Made by a program: the position numbers and the translations under genes. This document shows, one piece after another, positions 11,516 through 19,568 of a stretch of DNA of 38,131 nt. The notes under the pieces are model-generated. The model was given only the letters and a program-made list of their open reading frames with translations. It searched no databases and was not told the origin of the DNA. Origin of the DNA: Basidiobolus ranarum. Taxonomy: Eukaryota; Basidiobolomycota; Basidiobolomycetes; Basidiobolales. Positions within the stretch are counted from its first letter, which is position 1. The number at the start of each line of letters is the position of its first letter. Location of the stretch: positions 1-38,131 of the forward strand of contig JASJQH010006925.1 in assembly GCA_040143965.1 (NCBI GenBank). The letters run 5' to 3'.

Positions 11516-11523
11516 TATAAAAA
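11516..11523 (+). promoter_or_regulatory. TATA box of the first CNT gene
   Basis: TATAAAAA about 94 nt upstream of the start codon at 11617. The paralog on the other strand has TATAAAAG at a similar distance, which supports both. Confidence 0.6.
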
Positions 11524-11616
11524 GGTGCGAGGCGACCATTGAGAAAATCATCTCATTCCATTAAACATTACATTCGATAATAGACTCTAGTTTCTTACTC
11601 AAGCTTTGGACCAAAC

Positions 11617-13281
11617 ATGTCAGCTCAAGAAAGCACTGCAACCGAGTCTGTTCCTGTTTCTTTTTTGCCTACTACTGTTAGCGACACTTATCCTGATGAA
11701 GATGAGAAGAAGCAGAAATCTGAGGATCCTGAAGAAAAGCCTACCTTTTACCAACGCTTTCGTCTTCCTATCCATATTGCTGCGATAATGCTATACACTG
11801 GTTACATGATTGCTGTCTGGATCCTTCACGGCCGTGATAGTCTTGTCATGTCGTTAATTTGGGCGTTTGTTACTTTGAAGGTCATGTTCTATCATGTCCC
11901 CACTACTATCCTTACCAAACCACTAGGCTGGTTTTTTTCTCGCTTAATCAGATTCGCCATGAGATTCCCAAGCAAGGTTCGCTGGATCGGCTCTGTTGTT
12001 CTCACTGTTGGCCTTATTGTTGGAGTTACACTTGGTTTGCCAGTGGAAACGGGTCACAGTAATTTGACAGATAGAGTAAGATCTTTGGGTGGATTGTGCG
12101 TGTTTATACTTACTCTTTATGCCACATCAAGTAATCGCAAGAGAATTCCTTGGGCAACTGTTATAGTCGGTATATTGATGCAGTTTATCCTTGGTTTATT
12201 CATTCTCAAGACCTCTGTTGGCTACGATGTCTTTCACTGGTTATCAGACTTGTGTTCTACTCTCCTTGAATTCTCAAACGATGGTTTAGCATTCATTGCT
12301 GGTGAAGACGTAGCCAAGACTCAAGTATTCGCTACCACAGTGCTTCCTGCTGTGCTTTTCTTCGCTGCCATTGTTAAGATTGTCTACTTCTTTGGTGGTA
12401 TGCAATGGATGGTTAAGAAGGTAGCCTGGTTCATGGTCAGAGTGATGGGTACTAGCGGTGCCGAGTCTACTGTCGCCGCTGCCTCACCTTTCGTTGGCCA
12501 AGGTGAGTCCGCATTACTTGTTCTTCCTTTCTTGGAGACAATGACAAAATCCGAGATTCACTCCACCATGGTATCTGGCTTCGCTACTATCTCTGGTTCA
12601 GTTTTGGTTGGATTTATCTCAATGGGTGTTGATTCACAATCACTTATTACTTCATGTGTCATGTCTACCCCATGTGGTCTGGCTATTTCAAAAATGCGGA
12701 TTCCTGAGACCGGAGAGCCCGTGACCAAAGGTAAGGTTCGTATCCCAGAATCCGAAGATAAAGAATCCAATTTCTTGCACGCTGCTGCCAATGGTGCTGC
12801 TCAAGGTGTTCAGTTGGCGTTCTTGATCGGAGCCACGGTCCTTGCATTCATGTCACTCCTCGCTTTAGTGAACGCTTTACTCACATGGGCCGGTAACTTT
12901 ATTAACATCGATCATCTGACTCTCGAATTGATCATGGGCTATGTATTTGTTCCTTTCATCTGGTTGGTTGGTATTCCTCAAACGGATTGCATAGATGTAG
13001 CTCGCCTCATGGCTACCAAAATGTTCGTCAATGAGTTCGTTGCTTTTGGTAACCTTACCAGCCCAACAATGGTCCAAAAATTACTTCCACGCACCCAAGC
13101 TTTGGCAGTTTACTGTCTTTGTGGATTCGCCAATTTCGGATCTATCGGTATTCAAATTGGTGCTTTGGGATCTATGGCACCTTCTCGTAGACAAGACCTT
13201 GCCCAACTTGCCTTCTCTGCTATGTTGTGCGGTACGATGTCGACCCTGATGAGTGCTACCATTGCAGGCATGCTTATGTAG
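11617..13281 (+). CDS. Concentrative nucleoside transporter (CNT/SLC28), copy 1
   Basis: Plasma-membrane symporter for nucleosides, driven by a proton or sodium gradient. One uninterrupted exon of 554 residues. A polar, charged N-terminus (1-50) is followed by roughly ten or more hydrophobic segments. CNT hallmarks: GTSGAEST at 278-285 with SPFVGQGES, the gate-domain stretch FATISGSVLVGFISMGV at 322-338, and NEFVAF at 472-477, which corresponds to the (N/K)EFVAY motif of the family. The length lies between bacterial (about 400) and human (about 650) members. The start at 11617 is the first ATG, 94 nt downstream of a TATA box. It has no introns, unlike most neighbours. A close paralog faces it tail to tail 713 nt downstream. 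The coupling ion and base preference cannot be read from the sequence. Confidence 0.93.
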   Translation: MSAQESTATESVPVSFLPTTVSDTYPDEDEKKQKSEDPEEKPTFYQRFRLPIHIAAIMLYTGYMIAVWILHGRDSLVMSLIWAFVTLKVMFYHVPTTILTKPLGWFFSRLIRFAMRFPSKVRWIGSVVLTVGLIVGVTLGLPVETGHSNLTDRVRSLGGLCVFILTLYATSSNRKRIPWATVIVGILMQFILGLFILKTSVGYDVFHWLSDLCSTLLEFSNDGLAFIAGEDVAKTQVFATTVLPAVLFFAAIVKIVYFFGGMQWMVKKVAWFMVRVMGTSGAESTVAAASPFVGQGESALLVLPFLETMTKSEIHSTMVSGFATISGSVLVGFISMGVDSQSLITSCVMSTPCGLAISKMRIPETGEPVTKGKVRIPESEDKESNFLHAAANGAAQGVQLAFLIGATVLAFMSLLALVNALLTWAGNFINIDHLTLELIMGYVFVPFIWLVGIPQTDCIDVARLMATKMFVNEFVAFGNLTSPTMVQKLLPRTQALAVYCLCGFANFGSIGIQIGALGSMAPSRRQDLAQLAFSAMLCGTMSTLMSATIAGMLM

Positions 13282-13994
13282 AGGTGACACCATTTTACGT
13301 TCATACTAGCACAAAACCAAGTGATTTTAGATGAATACCACTGTATAATATAAAGTATAATATAAATATTGGATCAGCTCACTTTTTCGGTTCATACTAT
13401 ATTAGTAGTAACAAATAAGGAACATGTAGAATTTTCCACTGATCCAGATTTAGATTTGCTTTTCATCATACACTTGTGTCTGCTGACCAAATTCCTATTT
13501 GATGGAAATTTTTCCATCAGGAAGAGCAAATAGGTAATGCAAGTTCAATGGACGATTACTAAGATACCATGCGAGTTTCCATTCGCTCTATCTAAATATC
13601 AATAACTGAATCTGGAATATCTTCAACCTGATTACTAGAAGAATCTTATCTTGCCATTTATAGATCAGATAGAGCGTTTTTCTTTAGATCGAATGGTTTT
13701 TATTTTACATAATATATATAATGAAATTACTTACAAATCAACAAAATGTACATAGATTACGGAACAAAACAAATTAAGTTTAAAGTTACTGAATTAAATA
13801 TTGTAAAAGTTTAGATAGGGATATGAACAGATTTATGAGCAAAGACCAGTTTGAAATCTAAGAAATTATATTGTATAGGTCTTAATAGGGGTACAGATTT
13901 AGATTGGATAATATTCTTTTGCCATGAAATGTCATATTTGAAAATGTTGGAAGCTATGTACAGATCTACATCTTCATTGACAATTCAAATGGGT
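13282..13994. other. Convergent 3' flanks of the two CNT genes
   Basis: This 713 nt AT-rich stretch lies between two converging paralogs. It holds a perfect 12 bp tandem duplication (GTATAATATAAA, 13343-13366) and nested short inverted repeats: CGCTCTATCT (13584-13593) against AGATAGAGCG (13667-13676), with CCATTCG (13579-13585) against CGAATGG (13690-13696) outside. No gene is seen. Confidence 0.65.
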
Positions 13995-15677
13995 TTACAT
14001 AAGCATACCAGCAATGGTGGCACTCATAAGGGTCGACATAGTACCACACAACATAGCCGAGAAGGCAAGTTCAGCAAGATCTTGTTTACGAGAAGGAGCC
14101 ATAGATCCCAAAGCACCAATTTGGATACCAACTGATCCGAAATTGGCAAAACCGCAAAGGCAGTAAATAGCCAAATCTTGGGTACGTTGAAGTAAACTAT
14201 GAGTCTTTTCCATGGCCATGAGCTGATCAAAAGCAACAAACTCATTGACAAACATTTTGGTAGCCATAAGACGAGATACTTTGATGCAATCGACTTGAGG
14301 AATACCAACCAACCAGATGAAAGGAACAAACACATAACCCATAGCCAGTTGGAGAGTTAAGTGATCAATGTTGATGAAGTTACCGGCCCATGTGAGCAAA
14401 GCGTTCACCAAAGCGAGGAGTGACATGAATGCAAGGACAGTGGCAGCAATCAAAAAGACCAAGTGAACACCTTGAGCGGCACCATTGGCAGCAGCGTGCA
14501 AGAAATTGGATTCTTTATCTTCGGATTCTGGGATATGAACCTCACCTCTAGTCACGGGCTCCTCAGTCTCAGGAACACGCATCTTGGAGATAGCCATACC
14601 ACATGGAGTAGACATGACACAAGAGGTAATAAGTTGCTGTGGGTCAACTCCCATCGAGATAAATCCAACCAAAACTGAACCAGAGATAGTAGCGAAGCCA
14701 GATACCATGGTGGAGTGAAGCTCAGATTTTGTCATTGTCTCCAAGAAAGGAAGAACGAGTAAAGATGACTCGCCCATACCAACGAAAGGTGAGGCGGCTG
14801 CAACAGTTGACTCGGCACCACTAGTACCCATCACTCTGACCATGAACCAAGCTACCTTCTTAACTATCCATTGCATACCACCGAAGTAGTAAACGATCTT
14901 TACAATAGCACAGAAGAAGAGGACAGCGGGAAGTACTGTGGCAGCAAATACAGGGGCTTTAGCGGCACTATCACCGACAATAAATTGTAAACCGATATTA
15001 GAGAACTCAAGGAGACTAGTACACAAGTGTGAGATCCAATTGAAGATATCGTAGCCAACAGAGGTCTTAAGAATGAATAAACCAAGAATGAATTGCATCA
15101 AGACTCCTCCAATAACTGTAGCCCAACGGATCCTCTTACGATCAGTAGAAGTAGCATATAGAAGGAGGAGGAAAGCACATAGACCACCCAAAGATCTGAC
15201 TCTGTCTGTCAAAGAACTGTGACCACCTCCAGATGGCAAACCAAGGGTAGTACCAGCGATAAAGGCAACAGTGAAGACAACAGAAACAATCCAACGAATT
15301 TTGCTTGGGAATCTCATGGCAAACCCGATTAACTGGGAGAAAACCCAACCTATCGGTTTGGAAACAATAGAAGTTGGGACATGATAGAACATGACCTTTA
15401 AACTGACAAATGCCCACAATAGAGAGGGAACAAGAGTTTTATGACCGTGAAGAATCCAGGCAGCAATCATGTAACCGGTATATATCGCTATCGCAGCGAT
15501 ATGAATAGGAAGACGAAAGCGTTGATAAAAGGTAGGTTTTTCCTCAGGATCCTCACTTTTTGGCTTCTTCTCATCATCCTCGATATACGTATCGTGGATA
15601 GTAGTTGGCAAAAGAGAAACTGGAACAGAAGTGACTGTCTGGTCCTTAACTTCTTGAGATGACATTTCTATATCCAT
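13995..15677 (-). CDS. Concentrative nucleoside transporter (CNT/SLC28), copy 2
   Basis: Second CNT-family nucleoside symporter, 560 residues in one exon. It matches copy 1 along nearly the whole length; I judge about four fifths of residues identical by eye. It has the same hallmarks: GTSGAEST, FATISGSVLVGFISMGV, NEFVAF and an identical C-terminal end (ATIAGMLM). Differences cluster in the N-terminal 20 residues, the loop after the first helices, and the segment after NEFVAF. ATG 15677 is the first start; an in-frame ATG at 15665 aligns exactly with the start of copy 1 and is a fair alternative. Third codon positions differ widely between the copies, so the duplication is not recent. A TATA box lies at 15754-15761. 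Confidence 0.93.
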   Translation of the reverse strand: MDIEMSSQEVKDQTVTSVPVSLLPTTIHDTYIEDDEKKPKSEDPEEKPTFYQRFRLPIHIAAIAIYTGYMIAAWILHGHKTLVPSLLWAFVSLKVMFYHVPTSIVSKPIGWVFSQLIGFAMRFPSKIRWIVSVVFTVAFIAGTTLGLPSGGGHSSLTDRVRSLGGLCAFLLLLYATSTDRKRIRWATVIGGVLMQFILGLFILKTSVGYDIFNWISHLCTSLLEFSNIGLQFIVGDSAAKAPVFAATVLPAVLFFCAIVKIVYYFGGMQWIVKKVAWFMVRVMGTSGAESTVAAASPFVGMGESSLLVLPFLETMTKSELHSTMVSGFATISGSVLVGFISMGVDPQQLITSCVMSTPCGMAISKMRVPETEEPVTRGEVHIPESEDKESNFLHAAANGAAQGVHLVFLIAATVLAFMSLLALVNALLTWAGNFINIDHLTLQLAMGYVFVPFIWLVGIPQVDCIKVSRLMATKMFVNEFVAFDQLMAMEKTHSLLQRTQDLAIYCLCGFANFGSVGIQIGALGSMAPSRKQDLAELAFSAMLCGTMSTLMSATIAGMLM

Positions 15678-15753
15678 AGGAACGTTTTTACTTTAAAAGT
15701 ATCGTAGTGAATTGAGCTGATGATGATGATTTGTATAAGCGAACTCTCTTCAT

Positions 15754-15761
15754 CTTTTATA
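15754..15761 (-). promoter_or_regulatory. TATA box of the second CNT gene
   Basis: TATAAAAG on the minus strand, about 77-84 nt upstream of ATG 15677. Confidence 0.55.
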
Positions 15762-16599
15762 ATTTTCTTACAAATCCTTCGATACCTGCCTAACTTTAAT
15801 TTGGACCCAGGTACGGAATTCTTGATGGAATTCGGTGGTGATCTTTGAGCCATCCGGACTCCTACAGAACTCATTCCATATATGGACTTATCATTTAGGA
15901 TATTTCTGTGTCTGACTTGATTTACCAAATCCATAGAATTCACCTGGGGTTGGTCGTATTACTTGCCTCGAAGACTCACGGCCAGAGCACACCAATCATA
16001 GTTACCAGGGTTCAAAAGCAATTGAAATGATTTGGTTAGACTCGATCATTGGAATGTCACTACAACCTTATTCGAAAGTATGGAGAAATTGTGGCACTCA
16101 CACGTTTGTCTACTGGCTGCTTGTTATTGTATATGTTTATGGTTTTGTGATTCCATGAACCTTCTACCAATCTATTTCAAGAGAATCCTAGAGAATCCAC
16201 TGATGTTTGAAACTTTCATACGGTCTAGCTTGTTACCATTTTGGTTTTAGTGTCTCAATCTAAGCATTGTTCACTTTCGTATAGGAAGTTAATACAAAGT
16301 AAAAGCCACGCGTTAATCCCTATTAGTATATTAATTTTGCATGGAGTCAGCCACAAAACTGTTTCCACAATTCCTTACCGCTAGTATTGTGTAAAGTTAT
16401 TGACTTGGCTGGGACAAAAGAAGGCGCCTCACGAATCACAATGGAGCCTTTTGTAGTTTATAGAATCACAATGTTGCTGCTTATGTACTTTATCTTGACC
16501 AGACTATCCGTATTAACCACAGAAGCCAGCCTTCTATATGCTATGATTTACTTGTCTTTTTTCGAGTATATCTTGGCTAATATTGGATGCATTGTCTTT

Positions 16600-16657
16600 G
16601 TAAATACAGTGTTGTAAATGAGGGCATTCTCAACTTCGCGCGAAACACCGTATTTAC
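16600..16657. repeat. Inverted repeat, 14 bp arms
   Basis: GTAAATACAGTGTT (16600-16613) pairs with AACACCGTATTTAC (16644-16657) with one mismatch, around a 30 nt loop containing CGCGCG. Confidence 0.85.
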
Positions 16658-16920
16658 GATTATAGTTGTTACATTGGAACCATCCAGTACATATATCGTT
16701 TGGTTGAGAAGACACTTACGAGAATGCACTCCTACTAGACTTGTGTATTGATTTTCCCGCCACTTAACATCTGAGAGAACTACAGCTGTGGTGTGGTAAT
16801 TCGCTTTGGAATTTTACTGTCAAAAGTAGTTCTTAGCATCTGTTATGCCAGCAATAGCAAGTAATTTGCATATCAATTGACAATATGTTTGCTTAATAGC
16901 AGCAATTGCAACTAATCACG

Positions 16921-17040
16921 GTTAATTTCGTGAAGACCATACTAAAATGTTAACTTGTCAAGTCTAAACATATGTCAACGGTTAATTTCGTGAGCATCAT
17001 GCTAAAATGTTAACTTGTTAAGTCTAAACATATGTCAACG
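16921..17040. repeat. 60 bp tandem duplication
   Basis: Positions 16921-16980 and 16981-17040 are two copies of a 60 nt unit that differ at five positions. The copies begin GTTAATTTCGTGA and end TATGTCAACG. Confidence 0.95.
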
Positions 17041-17160
17041 GTACATTGAGTGGTAACTGCTGTTATTACCCGGTAAATATACCCATCAGAGTTCACCAGT
17101 GGTCAAACTCAGAATCGGGTGAGAAAATTCAGAATCACTTCCATCTTTGGAGTAGCTACT

Positions 17161-17248
17161 ATCTGATAATATTATCTTGATAAGGCCAGTTATCTTAAAC
17201 GAGATTGAACAAACTCGCTATTGTAGGGTTATCACGATAATTGGATAA
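17161..17248. promoter_or_regulatory. GATA-site cluster upstream of a GATA factor gene
   Basis: Seven GATAA cores on either strand in 84 nt: GATAA at 17165, 17179, 17236 and 17244, and TTATC at 17172, 17190 and 17229. The first lies in a full ATCTGATAA (17161-17169), and 17165-17176 is a perfect 12 bp palindrome GATAATATTATC. The cluster is about 0.8 kb upstream of the GATA-factor start codon, so autoregulation is a natural hypothesis. Confidence 0.5.
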
Positions 17249-18019
17249 CACGCTTCGTGTCGATTTGGTATAACGTGTCGGACTTTTCTGACAATTCTGT
17301 AAGCTGGGTACTCGGGTCAACGCTCTGTTCAGCATTTTAGACAATAAATCAGTGAATTGTTTATCTTGTGCCCATCAAGTTAAATAATGCCGTGACATTT
17401 AAATGCCGATCTATGTTTATGAGTTGTGATCTAGCGTAAATGCTGACCTAAATATGGTCCAATCAAGTCTCGATTAGCGTGATCATCACGAATCAAATAA
17501 ATGTCCATCATTCCCCTTGTTTTGATTTGATTTTTTTCTTTTTTATCTGGCTTCTTTTGTTTTCCTTTGCGTTTGCCTTTATCATTGGTGACGCCATTGT
17601 AACAAAAGTTGTACCAACCCATTCAATTGTGCCATTTTCTCCGACGCCTTATGTCGGTTGTATTGAGTATTCTGCGATTCGCGAAAACATACTTTTATCG
17701 ATAGACAAACTTAATTTTCTACAATACGCACGTCGCAAACAACGTTATGGAACCATTACTGATCTCAGATGAGAAGGATTTTTTTGATACCTCAAGATAC
17801 GCCTCGATAAACCTAAAATCCACTTTCAACCTAGCCAGCTGCTCTAACGCGTAACTATAGTAATTATATCTTTTTGTATCCTTCATGACAACTCATTATT
17901 CTTGATATAGTGATATACTAGAAAGCTTTACAGAGTCGAGGAAGCGGTGGATTTCTTCCTTGTTCGATCGTGTGTCCACTAGCAAAACGCCACATACCTC
18001 CTTGGGCAGTTGTACCATA

Positions 18020-19116
18020 ATGATCGGTCCACACGTATTCCCCAATAGTCAATTCTACAAAACGCACGCTAAACTTGGTTTATTAACGAGCCACACTCTA
18101 GAGGATTACTCTCACTCGTCACTCAAGAATATTACTCAAATATCTACTCCACCTACATCTCCTATCTCACCTTCCAAAGATAAATTTGATATTGTGTTTG
18201 AACTTGAAGATAGTCCCGGATCATGGTGGTTACTGCCCAAGGATGTCAAACTTAAGACACAGTCTCTTAAAGAGCCATATCAGGTATTGACGCGCTTTTA
18301 TTTACAAAGACACGCCGTATGCTAAAACTAACTATTTGGGAATAGGTTTCAGTGACATTTCCGCCACTCTTGGCCAAATCTCTACCTGATCCCATTTATC
18401 AACAAACAAATCAAAATTTCTTCTATATTTTTGGAGTGCAAAAAGAACTTTGGGCTGAGTTGCAATTGGCGTTGATCGATTTTTATATTAATGATGAGTA
18501 TGAAACGCACTATACTCGACCCAAAATCATTCTCAAACATCCCAAAAACTCTAAAATTAGCCATGATTCGTACGAAAACTATTACAACCTTTCACAGTCT
18601 GACTCTGATCAGTATGATTCAGATTTTGTTAATGACACTTGGGGTTCCAGCCCTTGTGCTCGTAAATATCAGAAAGTCAGCTCTGGAGTAGCAGGTAAAT
18701 ACGACCTTTTATTTTCAGACATAAGAACTATCAATAGTAATCAATTGGAAATAGATAAAACGCCAACCAAAGTATTGATTACGCCTAAGCGTATCAATCT
18801 CTCTGTTACTTCTAACTCAGGTGGCATGGGTAAAAAATGCGGCTATTGCGGATGTAAGAGTACTCCGATGTGGCGTAGAGGTCCAGCTGGTCCTGGAACA
18901 CTTTGCAACGCTTGTGGTGTGAAATGGAAACATGGGAAGATCTTGCAAGAACAACCAGTCAAATATGAAAAGCTAGTGCTAAGCTCTCGTGGGAGAGCCA
19001 GCAGTTCTAAAGATTTGTCTTGTAAAATGACACCAGTGGTTTTGATTAATTCCCGGATGACCCGCGATAATACGCCTGTCTCTTCGATGGGTGATGACGA
19101 TGGCATTAATGAATAG
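18020..19116 (+). CDS. GATA-type zinc-finger transcription factor
   Basis: DNA-binding regulator with a single GATA finger. Exons 18020-18283 and 18346-19116 give 344 residues. The finger is C253-X2-C256-X18-C275-X2-C278 ([18 protein letters not shown] then [17 protein letters not shown]), with a basic stretch after it. The 18-residue loop puts it in class IVb, like plant GATA factors and the WC-2/Asd-4 type in fungi, not the 17-residue loop of AreA or the two-finger iron repressors. Residues 70-140 contain WWLLPKDV and PFYIFGVQ-like hydrophobic patterns that look like a folded domain, which I cannot name. A Ser/Asp-rich segment lies around 170-190. The start at 18020 is the first in-frame ATG; the frame is open upstream to about 17906 but without ATG. 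The targets are unknown. Confidence 0.88.
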
Positions 19117-19568
19117 TCATAATCGTGGAACGTTTGTACTGAAAGCACCCTATTTTAGGGTACGCTTTCTCTCCTGATGGACACTATTTGGAGTAGCATC
19201 TCGCTCTTCATCCGCGATCCGTCACGTATACATGCGTATGTGACGTTGTATTTCAGCTCTGTAATATTACCGATGCTCCAGAAAGAAAATATGTATTTTA
19301 GCTATATTATAGACAATCATCATAAAAGTGCAATTATTGCTTTTTCCGACATAGACAATTAGACTTGTACCTATTTGTTGACTTTATAATGTTTACATCA
19401 AGTAATGACCACATGTTATAACGTACATTTCCTATGAAAACCATGGAGATTAAACTAAATTGATGCAAATAATCAAGGGAATCAAAGGATTTTTTTCGGG
19501 GATTTTTTTGCAGAAATTCATGGGTTTTCCTGAAAACTATGAGGATGGGGAAATACGTGATAATTAAT
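19117..19568. other. Convergent 3' flanks of GATA factor and GCN20
   Basis: This 452 nt stretch has no gene. It contains one strong stem-loop (19141-19169) just after the GATA-factor stop; otherwise I see nothing. Confidence 0.6.
19141..19169 (+). other. Stem-loop in the presumed 3' UTR of the GATA factor
   Basis: GAAAGC+ACCCTA pairs with TAGGGT+GCTTTC across a 3 nt loop, with a 2 nt bulge in the 3' arm. It starts 24 nt after the stop codon. It could be an mRNA element or chance; no known 3' UTR hairpin class is recognised. Confidence 0.5.

Larger units (their letters stand above)
9503..11616. other. 2.1 kb spacer between divergent chitinase and transporter genes
   Basis: It holds the promoters of the chitinase (minus) and the first nucleoside transporter (plus). 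I find no supported gene: the longest ATG frame (10634-10798, 54 codons) matches nothing I know. A TATA-like CTTAAATA (TATTTAAG on the minus strand) lies at 9555-9562, about 55 nt upstream of the chitinase start. Three small tandem duplications lie between 10.3 and 10.95 kb (listed separately). Confidence 0.6.
15678..18019. other. 2.3 kb spacer between CNT copy 2 and the GATA factor
   Basis: It holds two divergent promoters and no supported gene. Notable contents, listed separately: an inverted repeat at 16600-16657, a 60 bp tandem duplication at 16921-17040 and a dense GATA cluster at 17161-17248. A pyrimidine-rich run lies at about 17515-17580. Hydrophobic open frames at 16387-16617 and 17479-17772 do not begin with ATG and resemble no family I know. 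Confidence 0.6.

Noticed and set aside
13851-14135. Plus-strand open frame opposite the end of CNT copy 2
   Set aside because: A shadow of the conserved CNT coding sequence; a similar shadow lies opposite copy 1.
16387-16617. Hydrophobic open frame of about 76 codons
   Set aside because: It starts with TTG; the inner ATG gives 58 residues with no known similarity. T-rich DNA commonly yields such frames.
16600-17040. Possible miniature transposon spanning the inverted repeat and the 60 bp duplication
   Set aside because: No matching terminal repeats at the outer ends and no target-site duplication that I could find.
17479-17772. 97-codon open frame with a hydrophobic stretch
   Set aside because: It begins with GTG, has no ATG near the start, follows a pyrimidine run that creates the hydrophobic residues, and matches no family.
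17906-18019. Upstream extension of the GATA-factor frame
   Set aside because: The frame is open but has no ATG; an unseen upstream exon cannot be excluded but is not supported.
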